A DNA stretch of 64,000 nt from Lysinibacillus sp. FSL K6-0232. GTDB lineage: Bacteria; Bacillota; Bacilli; Bacillales_A; Planococcaceae. Shown here piece by piece: positions 42,901 through 52,042 of the stretch. Positions within the stretch are counted from its first letter, which is position 1, and every line of letters starts with the position of its first letter. Below the pieces are notes generated by a model. That model did not search any database and was not told where the DNA came from. It worked only from the letters and a program-made list of their open reading frames with translations. The stretch covers positions 2,938,501-3,002,500 of the forward strand of contig NZ_JBBOYW010000001.1 in NCBI RefSeq assembly GCF_038008325.1. Direction: 5' to 3'. The position numbers were made by a program, and so were the translations under genes.

Positions 42901-44355
42901 ATGATTTCTAAACAGGAAACATTCAATTTAAGCCCGTACATGGCGTTGTACGATTTAATTATTCCAAAGGACAATATGCTTCGCCAAATCAATGAACTTG
43001 TGGATTTCTCATTTATTCTAGACGAACTAAAATCGAAATACTGTTTAGTTAATGGCCGTAACGCGATTCCACCGATTCGCATGTTTAAATATTTACTGTT
43101 AAAAGCGATTCATGACCTGTCGGATGCCGACCTTATCGAACGTTCAAAATTCGATATGTCCTTTAAATATTTTTTAGATATGGCACCAGAAGAGGAAGTG
43201 ATCGACCCCAGTTCCCTGACAAAATTCCGTCGACTCCGTCTTCAAGATATGAATTTATTAGATTTACTGATTCAGAAAACTGTTGAAATTGCTTTAGAGA
43301 AAGGACTACTCCTTAGTAAAATGGTGATTGTCGACGCTACCCATACAAAAGCGCGATATAACCAGAAAACGCCCAAAGAATTTTTACAGGAAAAATCCAA
43401 AAATGTACGTAAAGCCGTGTATCAACTAGACGAAAACATGGTCGGAAAATTCCCTGAGAAGCCTGCGTCAAATGAAGTCACAGAAGAATTAGATTACTGT
43501 CGTCAAGTAGTTGAAGCAGTCGAAACACAATCAAAGGTTGCACAAATCCCGGCTGTGAAAGAAAAATTAAATGTTTTAAAAGAAGTGATAGATGATTATG
43601 AGAATCATTTAAGCTATTCAAATGATCCGGATGCACGTGTTGGCCATAAGTCAGCAGATTCTTCTTTCTTTGGTTTTAAAACGCATATTGCGATGAGTGA
43701 TGAACGTATTATTACAGCAGCGGTTGTGACGACGGGTGAAAAAAGTGATGGGCACTATTTACAAGAGTTGGTAGAGAAAAGTAGAACTGCCGGCATGGAA
43801 ATTGACACGGTGATTGGTGATGCCGCCTATTCCTGGAAAGAGAATTTAGTGTATGCAAAATCGGAGCAGTTTCAGTTAATTTCAAAGTTAAATCCAGTAA
43901 TCACAAATGGCAGCGGACAACGGAAAATTGAATTTGATTATAACAAGGATGCGGGTATGTTTGTTTGTCCAGCGGGGCACATGGCAACTCACAAAAGACG
44001 TACGGGCAGGAAAACCCTGAATCAAAGTTTAACGTTTCATTTTGATATTGAAAAATGTAAAGTTTGCCCGATGCGAGAGGGCTGTTATAAGGAAGGGGCG
44101 AAAAGTAAAACGTATAGTGTAACGATTCAATCCGATACACATCAAGAACAAGCAGCATTCCAGGAAACAGCCGAATTCAAAGCACTTGCCAGCAAACGCT
44201 ATAAAATCGAAGCGAAAAATAGTGAATTAAAGAACCCACACGGCTTTAAAACAGCAAAATCGGCGGGTTTATTTGGCATGGAAATTCAAGGAGCCACGAC
44301 GATCTTTGCGGTCAATCTGAAACGGATACTCAAACTACTGAGTGAAAAAGAGTAG
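42901..44355 (+). CDS. IS1182-family transposase
   Basis: 484 aa from ATG 42901 (AAAGGTGG upstream); the open frame extends back to 42679 but only through the non-coding repeat. N-terminal DUF772-type domain (SKYCLVNGRNAIPPIRMFKYLLL). DDE residues: Asp in MVIVDATHTKARY, Asp in TVIGDAAYSW and Glu in KIEAKNSELKN. A zinc-like Cys cluster sits in VCPAG and CKVCPMREGCY (about 360-400). Length and motifs are complete, so it is probably active. Confidence 0.93.
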   Translation: MISKQETFNLSPYMALYDLIIPKDNMLRQINELVDFSFILDELKSKYCLVNGRNAIPPIRMFKYLLLKAIHDLSDADLIERSKFDMSFKYFLDMAPEEEVIDPSSLTKFRRLRLQDMNLLDLLIQKTVEIALEKGLLLSKMVIVDATHTKARYNQKTPKEFLQEKSKNVRKAVYQLDENMVGKFPEKPASNEVTEELDYCRQVVEAVETQSKVAQIPAVKEKLNVLKEVIDDYENHLSYSNDPDARVGHKSADSSFFGFKTHIAMSDERIITAAVVTTGEKSDGHYLQELVEKSRTAGMEIDTVIGDAAYSWKENLVYAKSEQFQLISKLNPVITNGSGQRKIEFDYNKDAGMFVCPAGHMATHKRRTGRKTLNQSLTFHFDIEKCKVCPMREGCYKEGAKSKTYSVTIQSDTHQEQAAFQETAEFKALASKRYKIEAKNSELKNPHGFKTAKSAGLFGMEIQGATTIFAVNLKRILKLLSEKE

Positions 44356-44367
44356 GAAAAAAGAAAG

Positions 44368-44416
44368 AAATAAGGCACCTTCCATTCAAAAACGAATGGA
44401 AAGTGCCTTATTTTTG
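44368..44416 (+). terminator. Terminator at the IS right end
   Basis: A 20-bp near-perfect stem (44368-44387 with 44394-44413) with T run after the transposase gene. Confidence 0.88.
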
Positions 44417-44485
44417 TTTGAAAAACTAATTCATCGTAAAAAATGTAAGTTTTTCAGTGCCCTCATTGTTAGAAGGCTTCTTTTA

Positions 44486-45910
44486 TTATTGTACTAATTT
44501 TCGTCTTACTAGCTTATTAGCTCCGTTGCGTGGTAGGCTATCTGTTACGATAATTTCTTGTGGCACTTTATATTTAGCAAGCTTTCGTAAGCAAAATACG
44601 TGTAATTGCTCTATAGACACCTGCTCCTTTAGTACAACAAATGCAATAGGGACTTGCCCCCATTTATCATCATGTCTTCCGCAAACACCCGCTTCTTGAA
44701 CAGCAGGATGTGTCAGCAGAACATTTTCAATTTCAGCAGGGTAAATATTTTCCCCACCCGAAATAATTAAATCTGCTCTGCGGTCAATCACAAATAAATA
44801 ACCATCTTTATCAATATACCCAATATCCCCTGTATGCAGCCAGCCATCAATCGTTGCGCTTTTTTGTGCAAAGCGTCCGATATAGCCGGGTGTCACATGT
44901 GGGCCACGAATACAAATTTCCCCTTCACCAAAGGCATTGGGCTCAGCAATTTGAATTTGATTGAAAAATAATGGCTTTCCTGCAGAGCCTAACTTGCGCA
45001 TTGCATCTTCGCTTGCCAACGTAGCAGTTTGTGAGGAGGTTTCTGTCATACCATATGTTTGGGCAACTGCTAGATTTAAGGCATGTGCCCTTGTTAAATA
45101 ATCAATAGGCACAGGTCCCCCTCCTGCTAGCATTAGCTTAAATTGCGGTGAGGCTTTCGCATTGCGCTGCTCTAACATATGTAAAATTCTTTCCAATGTT
45201 ACAGCAACAACTGACATATGTGTAACATCCCCGTCTATAATATTTTGTGCAATGGCTTCTACATCAAATTGATCATACAAATAAATTTGATTGCCATATA
45301 GCAATGAGCGTACTAATATCGAAAATCCACTAATATGGAATAACGGCACTGCACAGAGCCAAACATCATGAGGCTGTAGCCCAATATTAAGGACAGAGGC
45401 GGTTGCACTAGCCTGATGATTGCCAACTGTTTGACGAACCCCTTTTGGAAAACCCGTTGTACCTGATGTATACATAATGGTTGTTGTTTGATGGATTGGC
45501 CATTCCTTAGCAATATTAAGAGGTTCTTCCATGCCCTCTGCAATTGTTGAAAAGACATGATATGCTGTTTCAGAAGGTAATTTTGCAACATCCTCATCCG
45601 CAATTAATACCACCACTGCCTCAGAATCCTCTAGCTGATATGCCAGCTCATCCTGCGATAGTCGTCGATTGAGCATCACCATTTCACACTGTAAATGCAT
45701 ACAGGCATAGAGTATTACCACAAGGTCTGGCTTACTCGGCCCCATAATCGCGATACGATCCCCTTGTTGAATACCAAGTGCTGCTAATTGACGAGCTCGC
45801 TTTAGTGATACATTATTTAATTGCTGAAATGTCCAGCTTTGTTCTTTATACTTCAATGCTGTACGATGTGGCGTTAAATAAGCTCGCTGTAAAATCCAAT
45901 TTGGATACAT
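44486..45910 (-). CDS. menE: o-Succinylbenzoate-CoA ligase MenE
   Basis: 474 aa from ATG 45910 (GGAGTG upstream; ATG 45928 has a weaker RBS). An acyl-AMP-forming enzyme that activates o-succinylbenzoate with CoA in menaquinone synthesis. Motifs: AMP-binding TIMYTSGTTGFPKG (about 143-156), AQTYGMTETSS, and hinge/catalytic LHTGDIGYIDKDGY, ending with Lys in PRNGANKLVRRKL. It is separated from menB by a terminator and repeat block. Confidence 0.94.
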   Translation of the reverse strand: MYPNWILQRAYLTPHRTALKYKEQSWTFQQLNNVSLKRARQLAALGIQQGDRIAIMGPSKPDLVVILYACMHLQCEMVMLNRRLSQDELAYQLEDSEAVVVLIADEDVAKLPSETAYHVFSTIAEGMEEPLNIAKEWPIHQTTTIMYTSGTTGFPKGVRQTVGNHQASATASVLNIGLQPHDVWLCAVPLFHISGFSILVRSLLYGNQIYLYDQFDVEAIAQNIIDGDVTHMSVVAVTLERILHMLEQRNAKASPQFKLMLAGGGPVPIDYLTRAHALNLAVAQTYGMTETSSQTATLASEDAMRKLGSAGKPLFFNQIQIAEPNAFGEGEICIRGPHVTPGYIGRFAQKSATIDGWLHTGDIGYIDKDGYLFVIDRRADLIISGGENIYPAEIENVLLTHPAVQEAGVCGRHDDKWGQVPIAFVVLKEQVSIEQLHVFCLRKLAKYKVPQEIIVTDSLPRNGANKLVRRKLVQ

Positions 45911-45952
45911 AGTTGTCACTCCAATCATCCTATATCTTATCGCTTTCCTCTA

Positions 45953-46062
45953 TTCCTTGTCCATCCATCGGTTTTATGTGGCTATCCTTTATTTTGGTGG
46001 CTCTATCTGTCACTTTTATAGGTCTATCCATCACTTTCGCAGTTCTATCCGCCTCCGCATAT
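45953..46062. repeat. ~22-bp degenerate repeats with CTATCC core (menB-menE gap)
   Basis: Successive units (GGCTATCC.., CTCTATCTGTCACTTTT.., TCTATCCATCACTTTCGC.., TCTATCCGCC..) recur about every 21-22 nt. A similar block occurs at 55400-55470, so this is a dispersed short-repeat family. Confidence 0.6.
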
Positions 46063-46065
46063 AAA

Positions 46066-46098
46066 AAAAGCCCGTATCTCTCAAAAGATACGAGCTGT
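46066..46098 (-). terminator. menB terminator
   Basis: On the minus strand AGCTCGTATCT (46096-46086) pairs with AGATACGGGCT (46079-46069), then T7. It isolates menE from menFDHB. Confidence 0.88.
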
Positions 46099-46106
46099 TT
46101 GTTACA

Positions 46107-46925
46107 TCAAGGGAATCTTGGGAATTGACCGAAGTCAGGTTGACGTTTTTCTTTGAAGGCATCGCGACCTTCTTTTGCTTCATCTGTTGTGTAGTAAAGA
46201 AGTGTTGCGTCGCCAGCCATTTGTTGAAGACCTGCTAAGCCATCTGTATCTGCATTCATCGCTGCTTTTAAGAAGCGTAGAGCAGTTGGTGACATTTGTA
46301 GCATTTCTTCACACCATTGAACCGTTTCATCTTCCAGTTGCTCATAAGGTACAACTGTATTGACTAAGCCCATATCAAGTGCTTGCTGTGCATCGTATTG
46401 ACGGCAAAGATACCAAATTTCACGTGCCTTTTTATGTCCAATAATACGAGCAAGATAGCCTGAGCCATAACCAGCATCGAATGAGCCTACTTTTGGTCCA
46501 GTTTGTCCAAAGCGAGCATTATCAGCAGCAATTGTTAAGTCACAAACAACATGTAAAACATGTCCTCCGCCAATTGCATAGCCTGCTACCATTGCCACTA
46601 CAGGCTTTGGAATTACACGGATTAAACGTTGTAAATCTAGAACGTTTAGACGCGGGATTTCATCTTCTCCTACGTAGCCACCATGTCCGCGAACTTTTTG
46701 GTCGCCGCCTGAGCAGAAAGCATGCTCACCTTCGCCTGTTAAAATAATTACACCGATATTTTTGTCATCACGTGCGCGTGAGAATGCATCAATCATTTCC
46801 ATCACTGTTTTTGGGCGGAATGCGTTGCGCACTTCTGGACGGTTAATCGTAATTTTTGCGATACCGTTATAGAACTCATACTTAATATCTTCATAAGTAT
46901 GTAATGTAGTCCATTGACGTGTCAT
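46107..46925 (-). CDS. menB: 1,4-Dihydroxy-2-naphthoyl-CoA synthase MenB
   Basis: A 272-aa crotonase-fold enzyme closing the second ring of the naphthoquinone. Family sequence: [31 protein letters not shown] (oxyanion Gly), [16 protein letters not shown], and [22 protein letters not shown] with the catalytic Asp/Tyr region. RBS GGAGG. It is the fourth gene of menFDHB. Confidence 0.97.
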   Translation of the reverse strand: MTRQWTTLHTYEDIKYEFYNGIAKITINRPEVRNAFRPKTVMEMIDAFSRARDDKNIGVIILTGEGEHAFCSGGDQKVRGHGGYVGEDEIPRLNVLDLQRLIRVIPKPVVAMVAGYAIGGGHVLHVVCDLTIAADNARFGQTGPKVGSFDAGYGSGYLARIIGHKKAREIWYLCRQYDAQQALDMGLVNTVVPYEQLEDETVQWCEEMLQMSPTALRFLKAAMNADTDGLAGLQQMAGDATLLYYTTDEAKEGRDAFKEKRQPDFGQFPRFP

Positions 46926-46970
46926 TGAATTGCCTCCTATATTAAGAAATTCGTTATAAAGCGAGGAATA

Positions 46971-47771
46971 CTACGTTAAATACTCCTCTACTATTGTAGC
47001 AAACTCAGCGGGATTTTCCACATGAATTGCATGTCCCGCATGATTTACGGTTATATGTGTGCCATTCTTTAATAACGCTTTCATTTCTTGTGCGATTTTA
47101 CAAAATTTCTTATCCAATGCTCCTGTTAAAAGAAGGACAGGGATGACTAGCTGCTCCAGCCGCTCCCAATTTGAAGGTTGGACACCTGTGCCAATACCTC
47201 TTAAGCTTCCTGCCAATCCTTCCGCCTTCTGTGACAGCCTTTCTGCTCGCACAGCTTCTCGTACACTTTTAGGGAGCTGCTGCTGTGTTGCAAAAAGCGG
47301 GATATTTTCCCACGCATTGACAAATGATTCGATACCATTTGCTATAATTTTTTGGGCGAGTGCCTCATCCTGCTCACAACGCTCAGCTCGTTCTGCTGCC
47401 GTGCGTAGTCCTGGTGAAGCACTTTCTAAAATAAGCTTATCAATACGCTCTGGATATGACATAGCATAGGACAAGGCAATTCTGCCCCCCATTGAATAGC
47501 CTAATAGCGTAAATTTCTCTAACTGAAGCTGACAGCATATTTCTTCTAAATCCTGTACTTGCTCCTCCATTGAAAAACGCTGCACGTGCGCTGGTACGGC
47601 TGTTCGTCCATGCCCAATTAAATCAATTGCCACCACTCGTACATTTGGCAACGCTTGCGCTAAATAATGCCATGTTGCTGTACTTCCTGTAAAGCCGTGC
47701 AAAGCAACTAATGTAGAAGGGGCATCCTTATTCCATATCTCAATATGCGTTTCGAGTCCTCGAATCATCAT
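46971..47771 (-). CDS. menH: SHCHC synthase MenH
   Basis: A 266-aa alpha/beta hydrolase that eliminates pyruvate from SEPHCHC. Triad: Ser in LGYSMGGRI (about 94), Asp in LLTGALDKKF and His in HAGHAIHVE. LHGFTGS is the oxyanion segment. It overlaps menD by 4 bp. Confidence 0.93.
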   Translation of the reverse strand: MMIRGLETHIEIWNKDAPSTLVALHGFTGSTATWHYLAQALPNVRVVAIDLIGHGRTAVPAHVQRFSMEEQVQDLEEICCQLQLEKFTLLGYSMGGRIALSYAMSYPERIDKLILESASPGLRTAAERAERCEQDEALAQKIIANGIESFVNAWENIPLFATQQQLPKSVREAVRAERLSQKAEGLAGSLRGIGTGVQPSNWERLEQLVIPVLLLTGALDKKFCKIAQEMKALLKNGTHITVNHAGHAIHVENPAEFATIVEEYLT

Positions 47772-49483
47772 GCTTTTAGCTCCGTATTAATACGCTGCCA
47801 CAGCTCTCGGTGTGCCTTGACATTTTCTGCTCGGTCCGTAAAAATTTCGATTAAACGTAAAGGCTGCTTTCTCACCGTTGAAAATTTTTCTGATAGCTCA
47901 TCTATCGTATCCACGCGTATATAATCCATATCATACATCTTGGCAATATCATGGAATGTCAATGCAGTTGGTGTACCAAATAAATCCTCATAATGTGCCT
48001 CGACTGTTGACTGTGGTAAATAAGAGAAAATACCCCCACCATCGTTATTTAACACAATAATCGTTATATGACATGACTGATACCTAGATGCAATTAAGCC
48101 GTTGATATCATGTAAAAAGGCTAAATCGCCAATCAATAAATACGTTTCTCTATCATTCGCTTGACTAAAGCCTAAAGCTGTTGACACAACACCATCAATT
48201 CCATTTGCCCCACGGTTTGCAAAAATACGTAAATCCTTTGGTGTGGGCAGTAAAAATGTATCTATATCACGTATTGGCATACTGCTGCTAACAAAAATAT
48301 CGCTGCCATCAGGAATCATCTTTAGCAACCGACTCACAATTGCCCCTTCATCCTTTGCTACTTCTGAATGCTGCTCAATATACATGGTAGCCAGTGCATG
48401 AGCCTTTTGCCATTTGACAAGATAAGCCTCATCAAACGCTGTGTTTGAAGGCGTTAATTGTGTTAGCCACTGTCCGATATTGGCGTGAATAAAATGTGTA
48501 GACACACCTGTAGCATCTCTAAACATCGCATCCTCATCAATAATAATATAAGCATTTGGCTGTGATTTTGTAATAAATTGCATGATAAATTTTGACACAG
48601 GCTGTGCCCCTAAGCGCAATACTGTGTCAGGCTGGACAAGTGCTTGAAAATCCTCGCTTTTCATAATAGCATCATAGGTCGCCATAATATATGGTAAACA
48701 ATCCTCTGGGATGGCTGCACGCATATTTGATAAGCTTTCAACAATCACTGGCCATTTTAACTGGCGTACAAATTCCCATACAACGGATAAATCTGTGCCG
48801 AGGGGTAATTCACCAATAATAAGAAAACCTTTTTTCGTTGCTTGTAAAATAGCCGAAAGCTGCTGCTGTGCAGCAGTTGTTGGGATTAATTGTCCTATAT
48901 GGCTATGCTTGAATGTTGCTGGTGGTAGCTCACTGTAAAAATCAATTAATAGCGGCTCACGGAACGGTACATTAATATGTACTGGCCCAAATGGTGCACT
49001 TGTTGCAATCGCTACCGCACGCGCAAGATGATGCTCTATAAAGGGCAATGTTGGTGCCGCACCATCTGCTAGCGGGAAATCCACACTCCATTTTACATGT
49101 GTGCCATATAAATTGGGCTGATGAATTGCCTGTGGTGCGCCTACTTCTCGTAATTCATGCGGGCGATCAGCCGTTATGATAATTAACGGCACACGTGCAT
49201 AGCTTGCCTCTACAATTGCAGGAAAATAGTTTGCCGCTGCTGTACCAGATGTACATAATAAAACAACAGGCTTTGCAGTAGCCTTCGCTAACCCTAATGC
49301 AAAGAAAGCTGCAGAACGTTCATCTACCTGTCGATACATCGTTAGTTGCTTTGCTGAAGCAAATGCATAAGCAAGTGGTGTTGAGCGTGAGCCAGGACTA
49401 ATGACAACGTTTTCTACACCAGTCTGGACTAATGATGCCACCATTGTATATACATAGTCACTTAAAATTTGTCGTTCACTCAT
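47768..49483 (-). CDS. menD: SEPHCHC synthase MenD
   Basis: A 571-aa ThDP-dependent enzyme joining isochorismate and 2-oxoglutarate. N-terminal NVVISPGSRSTPLAYAF and catalytic Glu region (QVDERSAAFFALGLAKA); ThDP-binding LLIGDLAFLHDINGLIASR with NNDGGGIFSYLP near the end. It overlaps menF by 8 bp. Confidence 0.96.
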   Translation of the reverse strand: MSERQILSDYVYTMVASLVQTGVENVVISPGSRSTPLAYAFASAKQLTMYRQVDERSAAFFALGLAKATAKPVVLLCTSGTAAANYFPAIVEASYARVPLIIITADRPHELREVGAPQAIHQPNLYGTHVKWSVDFPLADGAAPTLPFIEHHLARAVAIATSAPFGPVHINVPFREPLLIDFYSELPPATFKHSHIGQLIPTTAAQQQLSAILQATKKGFLIIGELPLGTDLSVVWEFVRQLKWPVIVESLSNMRAAIPEDCLPYIMATYDAIMKSEDFQALVQPDTVLRLGAQPVSKFIMQFITKSQPNAYIIIDEDAMFRDATGVSTHFIHANIGQWLTQLTPSNTAFDEAYLVKWQKAHALATMYIEQHSEVAKDEGAIVSRLLKMIPDGSDIFVSSSMPIRDIDTFLLPTPKDLRIFANRGANGIDGVVSTALGFSQANDRETYLLIGDLAFLHDINGLIASRYQSCHITIIVLNNDGGGIFSYLPQSTVEAHYEDLFGTPTALTFHDIAKMYDMDYIRVDTIDELSEKFSTVRKQPLRLIEIFTDRAENVKAHRELWQRINTELKA

Positions 49484-50861
49484 GTAATTGTCCTCCTAAC
49501 GCACGAAGCATTGGACGGAATTTCACTAATGTTTCTTCATATTCAGATTGTGGCTCTGAATCTGCTACTATACCGCCACCAGCATATAAATACGCTTTAT
49601 CTTGCAATAGCGCAGCTGAACGAATAGCCACTGCAAATTCACCATTGCCCTCTGCATCCATCCAGCCAATCGGCCCCGCATACAGCCCACGATTCATCGG
49701 CTCATATTTACGTATAGCCGCTAGTGCTTCTTGACGTGGTACACCGCCTAAGGCTGGTGTTGGATGCAATGATTTTGTAAGCTGTAGTATCGTTGCTTCT
49801 TGATTTAACTGACCTTCAACAGGTGTGTATAGATGTTGAATATCTCGTATTTTTAGTAAACGTGGTCGATCTGGAATCGTCATATTTACACAATTTTTGC
49901 GGAATGTATCTGCAATCATATCAACCACATATTGATGCTCGCCATCATTTTTAGGGTCATTTAATAAGCTTTGCCCGTAGGCTTCATCTTCCTCCGCTGT
50001 CTTTCCTCGCTTAATCGAGCCAGCTATACAAGATGAAAAGGCACGCCTATCCTCCACTTTTACAAGACGCTCAGGCGATGCACCAAAGAACAATAAATTG
50101 TGACGTTCTAAGCCAAATAAATAGCTTTCTGGCTGCTCATGAATAATTTGTGAGAGCACTTGTGGCGCGGATACAGGCTCTTTAAATTGCAATGCCAGTG
50201 ATCGTGCAATGACAACTTTCCCTGCCTTTTTTTGCTTAATTAATGCTGTTACTTGGTCAATGGAAGCTAAATATGGGTCCTTATATGGCTCGAAATAACT
50301 TATAATTTCAGGCTTTGAATACGTTTTCACTTCTTTAACCTGTGCCGCGTGAATTAAATGATCTCGCTCCTTACGCAATGCTTCAAGCTGTTCTTCACCC
50401 TGTTGCTCCTGTGTTAGAAGATGAATGCTGACATAGGATTTATCATCACGTATTACTAGTTGAAAGGTTGCTAATGCAAAATAAGCTTCTGGAAAGCCCG
50501 TCCACTCTCCATCAACATTATTCTGTGGGTCAAATGTAAAACCGCCAAATAAAATAGGATGTAGCTCACGTTGCTGTTTGAAACAATTTTTCGTTAAGCT
50601 TTTCCATTCTGCTTCTACAGCATCAAAACGTTCATCTTTTGCATTGTTTTGAATGGTATGGGCATGTCCAAGTCCCACTAAAGTCATTGTTTTTTCTCTA
50701 TTTTGCCAATAAAATCGTTCACCTTTATAACATTCCTCGCCTGCTGCATAAAATGCCAATGCAGATAAGCGGCTTACCTCAATTGTTTCCATATAAAAAT
50801 GAAGGTTTCGGCCCAAAGAGTCCACTTCTACCTCTGTGGCTTGGTACCACTTCTGTTGCAT
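49476..50861 (-). CDS. menF: Isochorismate synthase MenF
   Basis: 461 aa from ATG 50861 (GGAGGT 8 nt upstream; the 50897 frame lacks an RBS). Chorismate-binding domain in the C-terminal half: KVVIARSLAL (Lys base), ERLVKVEDRRAFSSCIAGSIKRG, LHPTPALGGVPR and EFAVAIRSA. It commits chorismate to menaquinone. First gene of the operon, divergent from menA. Confidence 0.94.
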   Translation of the reverse strand: MQQKWYQATEVEVDSLGRNLHFYMETIEVSRLSALAFYAAGEECYKGERFYWQNREKTMTLVGLGHAHTIQNNAKDERFDAVEAEWKSLTKNCFKQQRELHPILFGGFTFDPQNNVDGEWTGFPEAYFALATFQLVIRDDKSYVSIHLLTQEQQGEEQLEALRKERDHLIHAAQVKEVKTYSKPEIISYFEPYKDPYLASIDQVTALIKQKKAGKVVIARSLALQFKEPVSAPQVLSQIIHEQPESYLFGLERHNLLFFGASPERLVKVEDRRAFSSCIAGSIKRGKTAEEDEAYGQSLLNDPKNDGEHQYVVDMIADTFRKNCVNMTIPDRPRLLKIRDIQHLYTPVEGQLNQEATILQLTKSLHPTPALGGVPRQEALAAIRKYEPMNRGLYAGPIGWMDAEGNGEFAVAIRSAALLQDKAYLYAGGGIVADSEPQSEYEETLVKFRPMLRALGGQLHE

Positions 50862-51085
50862 GAAAATTACCTCCGTTGTTGCAATGTACATTATCAATTG
50901 CTTGGCAACTCTATGATTCGTACCGTTGCCTATCGCTTATTTTTTACTTTCAGTTCATAAATGCATGTTCTATTGTATCACTTTTTTTCATGAAACAGTA
51001 TGTAATAAGCTGTGAACCTACCCATTTTCTCAATCTTCGTTTAAAATAAGAAGAGTCGACAACATTTGAAGGAGAGAAAGACCTT

Positions 51086-52006
51086 ATGACCAAAGTCATT
51101 GAAGCTGATAGGGGGTTGAAAGTTTGGTGGCATTTAACACGTCCACATACTTTAACCGCTTCATTTGTTCCCGTATTCCTAGGAACAGCAATTGCCTTAG
51201 CAATTGAACAAGAAACAATTGATTTTGGACTATTTTTTGCTATGCTCATTGCAAGTATGCTTATCCAAGCAGCAACGAATATGTTCAATGAATATTATGA
51301 TTACAAATTGGGATTAGATAACGAGCACTCTGTTGGAATTGGCGGGACGATTGTTCGGCATGGTGTACAGCCAAAAACGATTATGATGATTGCATTAAGC
51401 TTTTATGCCATTGCGATGCTTCTTGGTATTTATATATGTGCCTCAACATCCTGGTGGCTAGCAGCCGTTGGACTTGCTTGTATGCTTATCGGCTATTTAT
51501 ATACAGGTGGTCCATATCCAATTGCCTACTCACCGTTTGGCGAAATTATTTCAGGAGCCGTTATGGGCATGGGGATTGTGCTGATTGCCTTCTATATTCA
51601 AACGCTTACAATAACGCTAGATGCTGTTTTGCTTTCTGTACCAAGTATGATTCTAGTTGGCGCTATTATGTTATCGAATAATATACGCGATATTGTTGGG
51701 GATACAGAGGGTGGACGCAAAACGCTCGCGATTTTGGTAGGACGTGATAGTGCTATTTCTATCTTATCAGGCTTTTTTATCGTTTCCTATTTATGGGTAA
51801 TTGCGCTTGTAGCCATCGACGGTATTACATTTTGGGCGCTTATTATCTTCTTAAGCGTGCCAAAGCCATTGCGCGCTATTCAAATTTTCCGAGATAAAAA
51901 AGAAGCCAAAGAAGTGATGCCTGCGATGAAATATACAGCGCAAACCAATACAATCTTTGGCTTCCTATTAGGAATTGGTTTATTAATTCATTATTTCTTT
52001 TATTAA
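51086..52006 (+). CDS. menA: 1,4-Dihydroxy-2-naphthoate prenyltransferase MenA
   Basis: A 306-aa UbiA-family membrane enzyme with about 8-9 helices. The first Asp-rich motif is NMFNEYYDYKLGLDNE, the second DIVGDTEGGRKTLA. It attaches the polyprenyl chain to DHNA. RBS GAAGGAGAG. Divergent from menFDHB, and next to yteA region as in Bacillus. Confidence 0.96.
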   Translation: MTKVIEADRGLKVWWHLTRPHTLTASFVPVFLGTAIALAIEQETIDFGLFFAMLIASMLIQAATNMFNEYYDYKLGLDNEHSVGIGGTIVRHGVQPKTIMMIALSFYAIAMLLGIYICASTSWWLAAVGLACMLIGYLYTGGPYPIAYSPFGEIISGAVMGMGIVLIAFYIQTLTITLDAVLLSVPSMILVGAIMLSNNIRDIVGDTEGGRKTLAILVGRDSAISILSGFFIVSYLWVIALVAIDGITFWALIIFLSVPKPLRAIQIFRDKKEAKEVMPAMKYTAQTNTIFGFLLGIGLLIHYFFY

Positions 52007-52010
52007 CAGA

Positions 52011-52042
52011 TGCAGCAGCCTTAATGGGTTGCTGTTTTTTTT
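52011..52042 (+). terminator. menA terminator
   Basis: CAGCAGCC with GGGTTGCTG, then T8; it overlaps the stop of the convergent dipeptidase gene. Confidence 0.82.

Larger units (their letters stand above)
42599..44464 (+). mobile_element. IS1182-family-like insertion sequence, complete
   Basis: 1866 bp bounded by 15-bp perfect inverted repeats GAGGGCACTGAAAAA (42599-42613 and complement 44450-44464). An 8-bp direct repeat ATTGTTAG flanks it (42591-42598 and 44465-44472), showing a recent clean insertion. It carries one transposase, an inward insulating terminator at the left (42632-42669) and a terminator at the right (44368-44413). The left non-coding part contains a GC-rich 125-bp repeat element. 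Confidence 0.9.

Noticed and set aside
45953..46062. CTATCC repeats as a CRISPR array
   Set aside because: Units are about 22 nt and contiguous with degenerate sequence; there are no unique spacers and no cas genes in the window.
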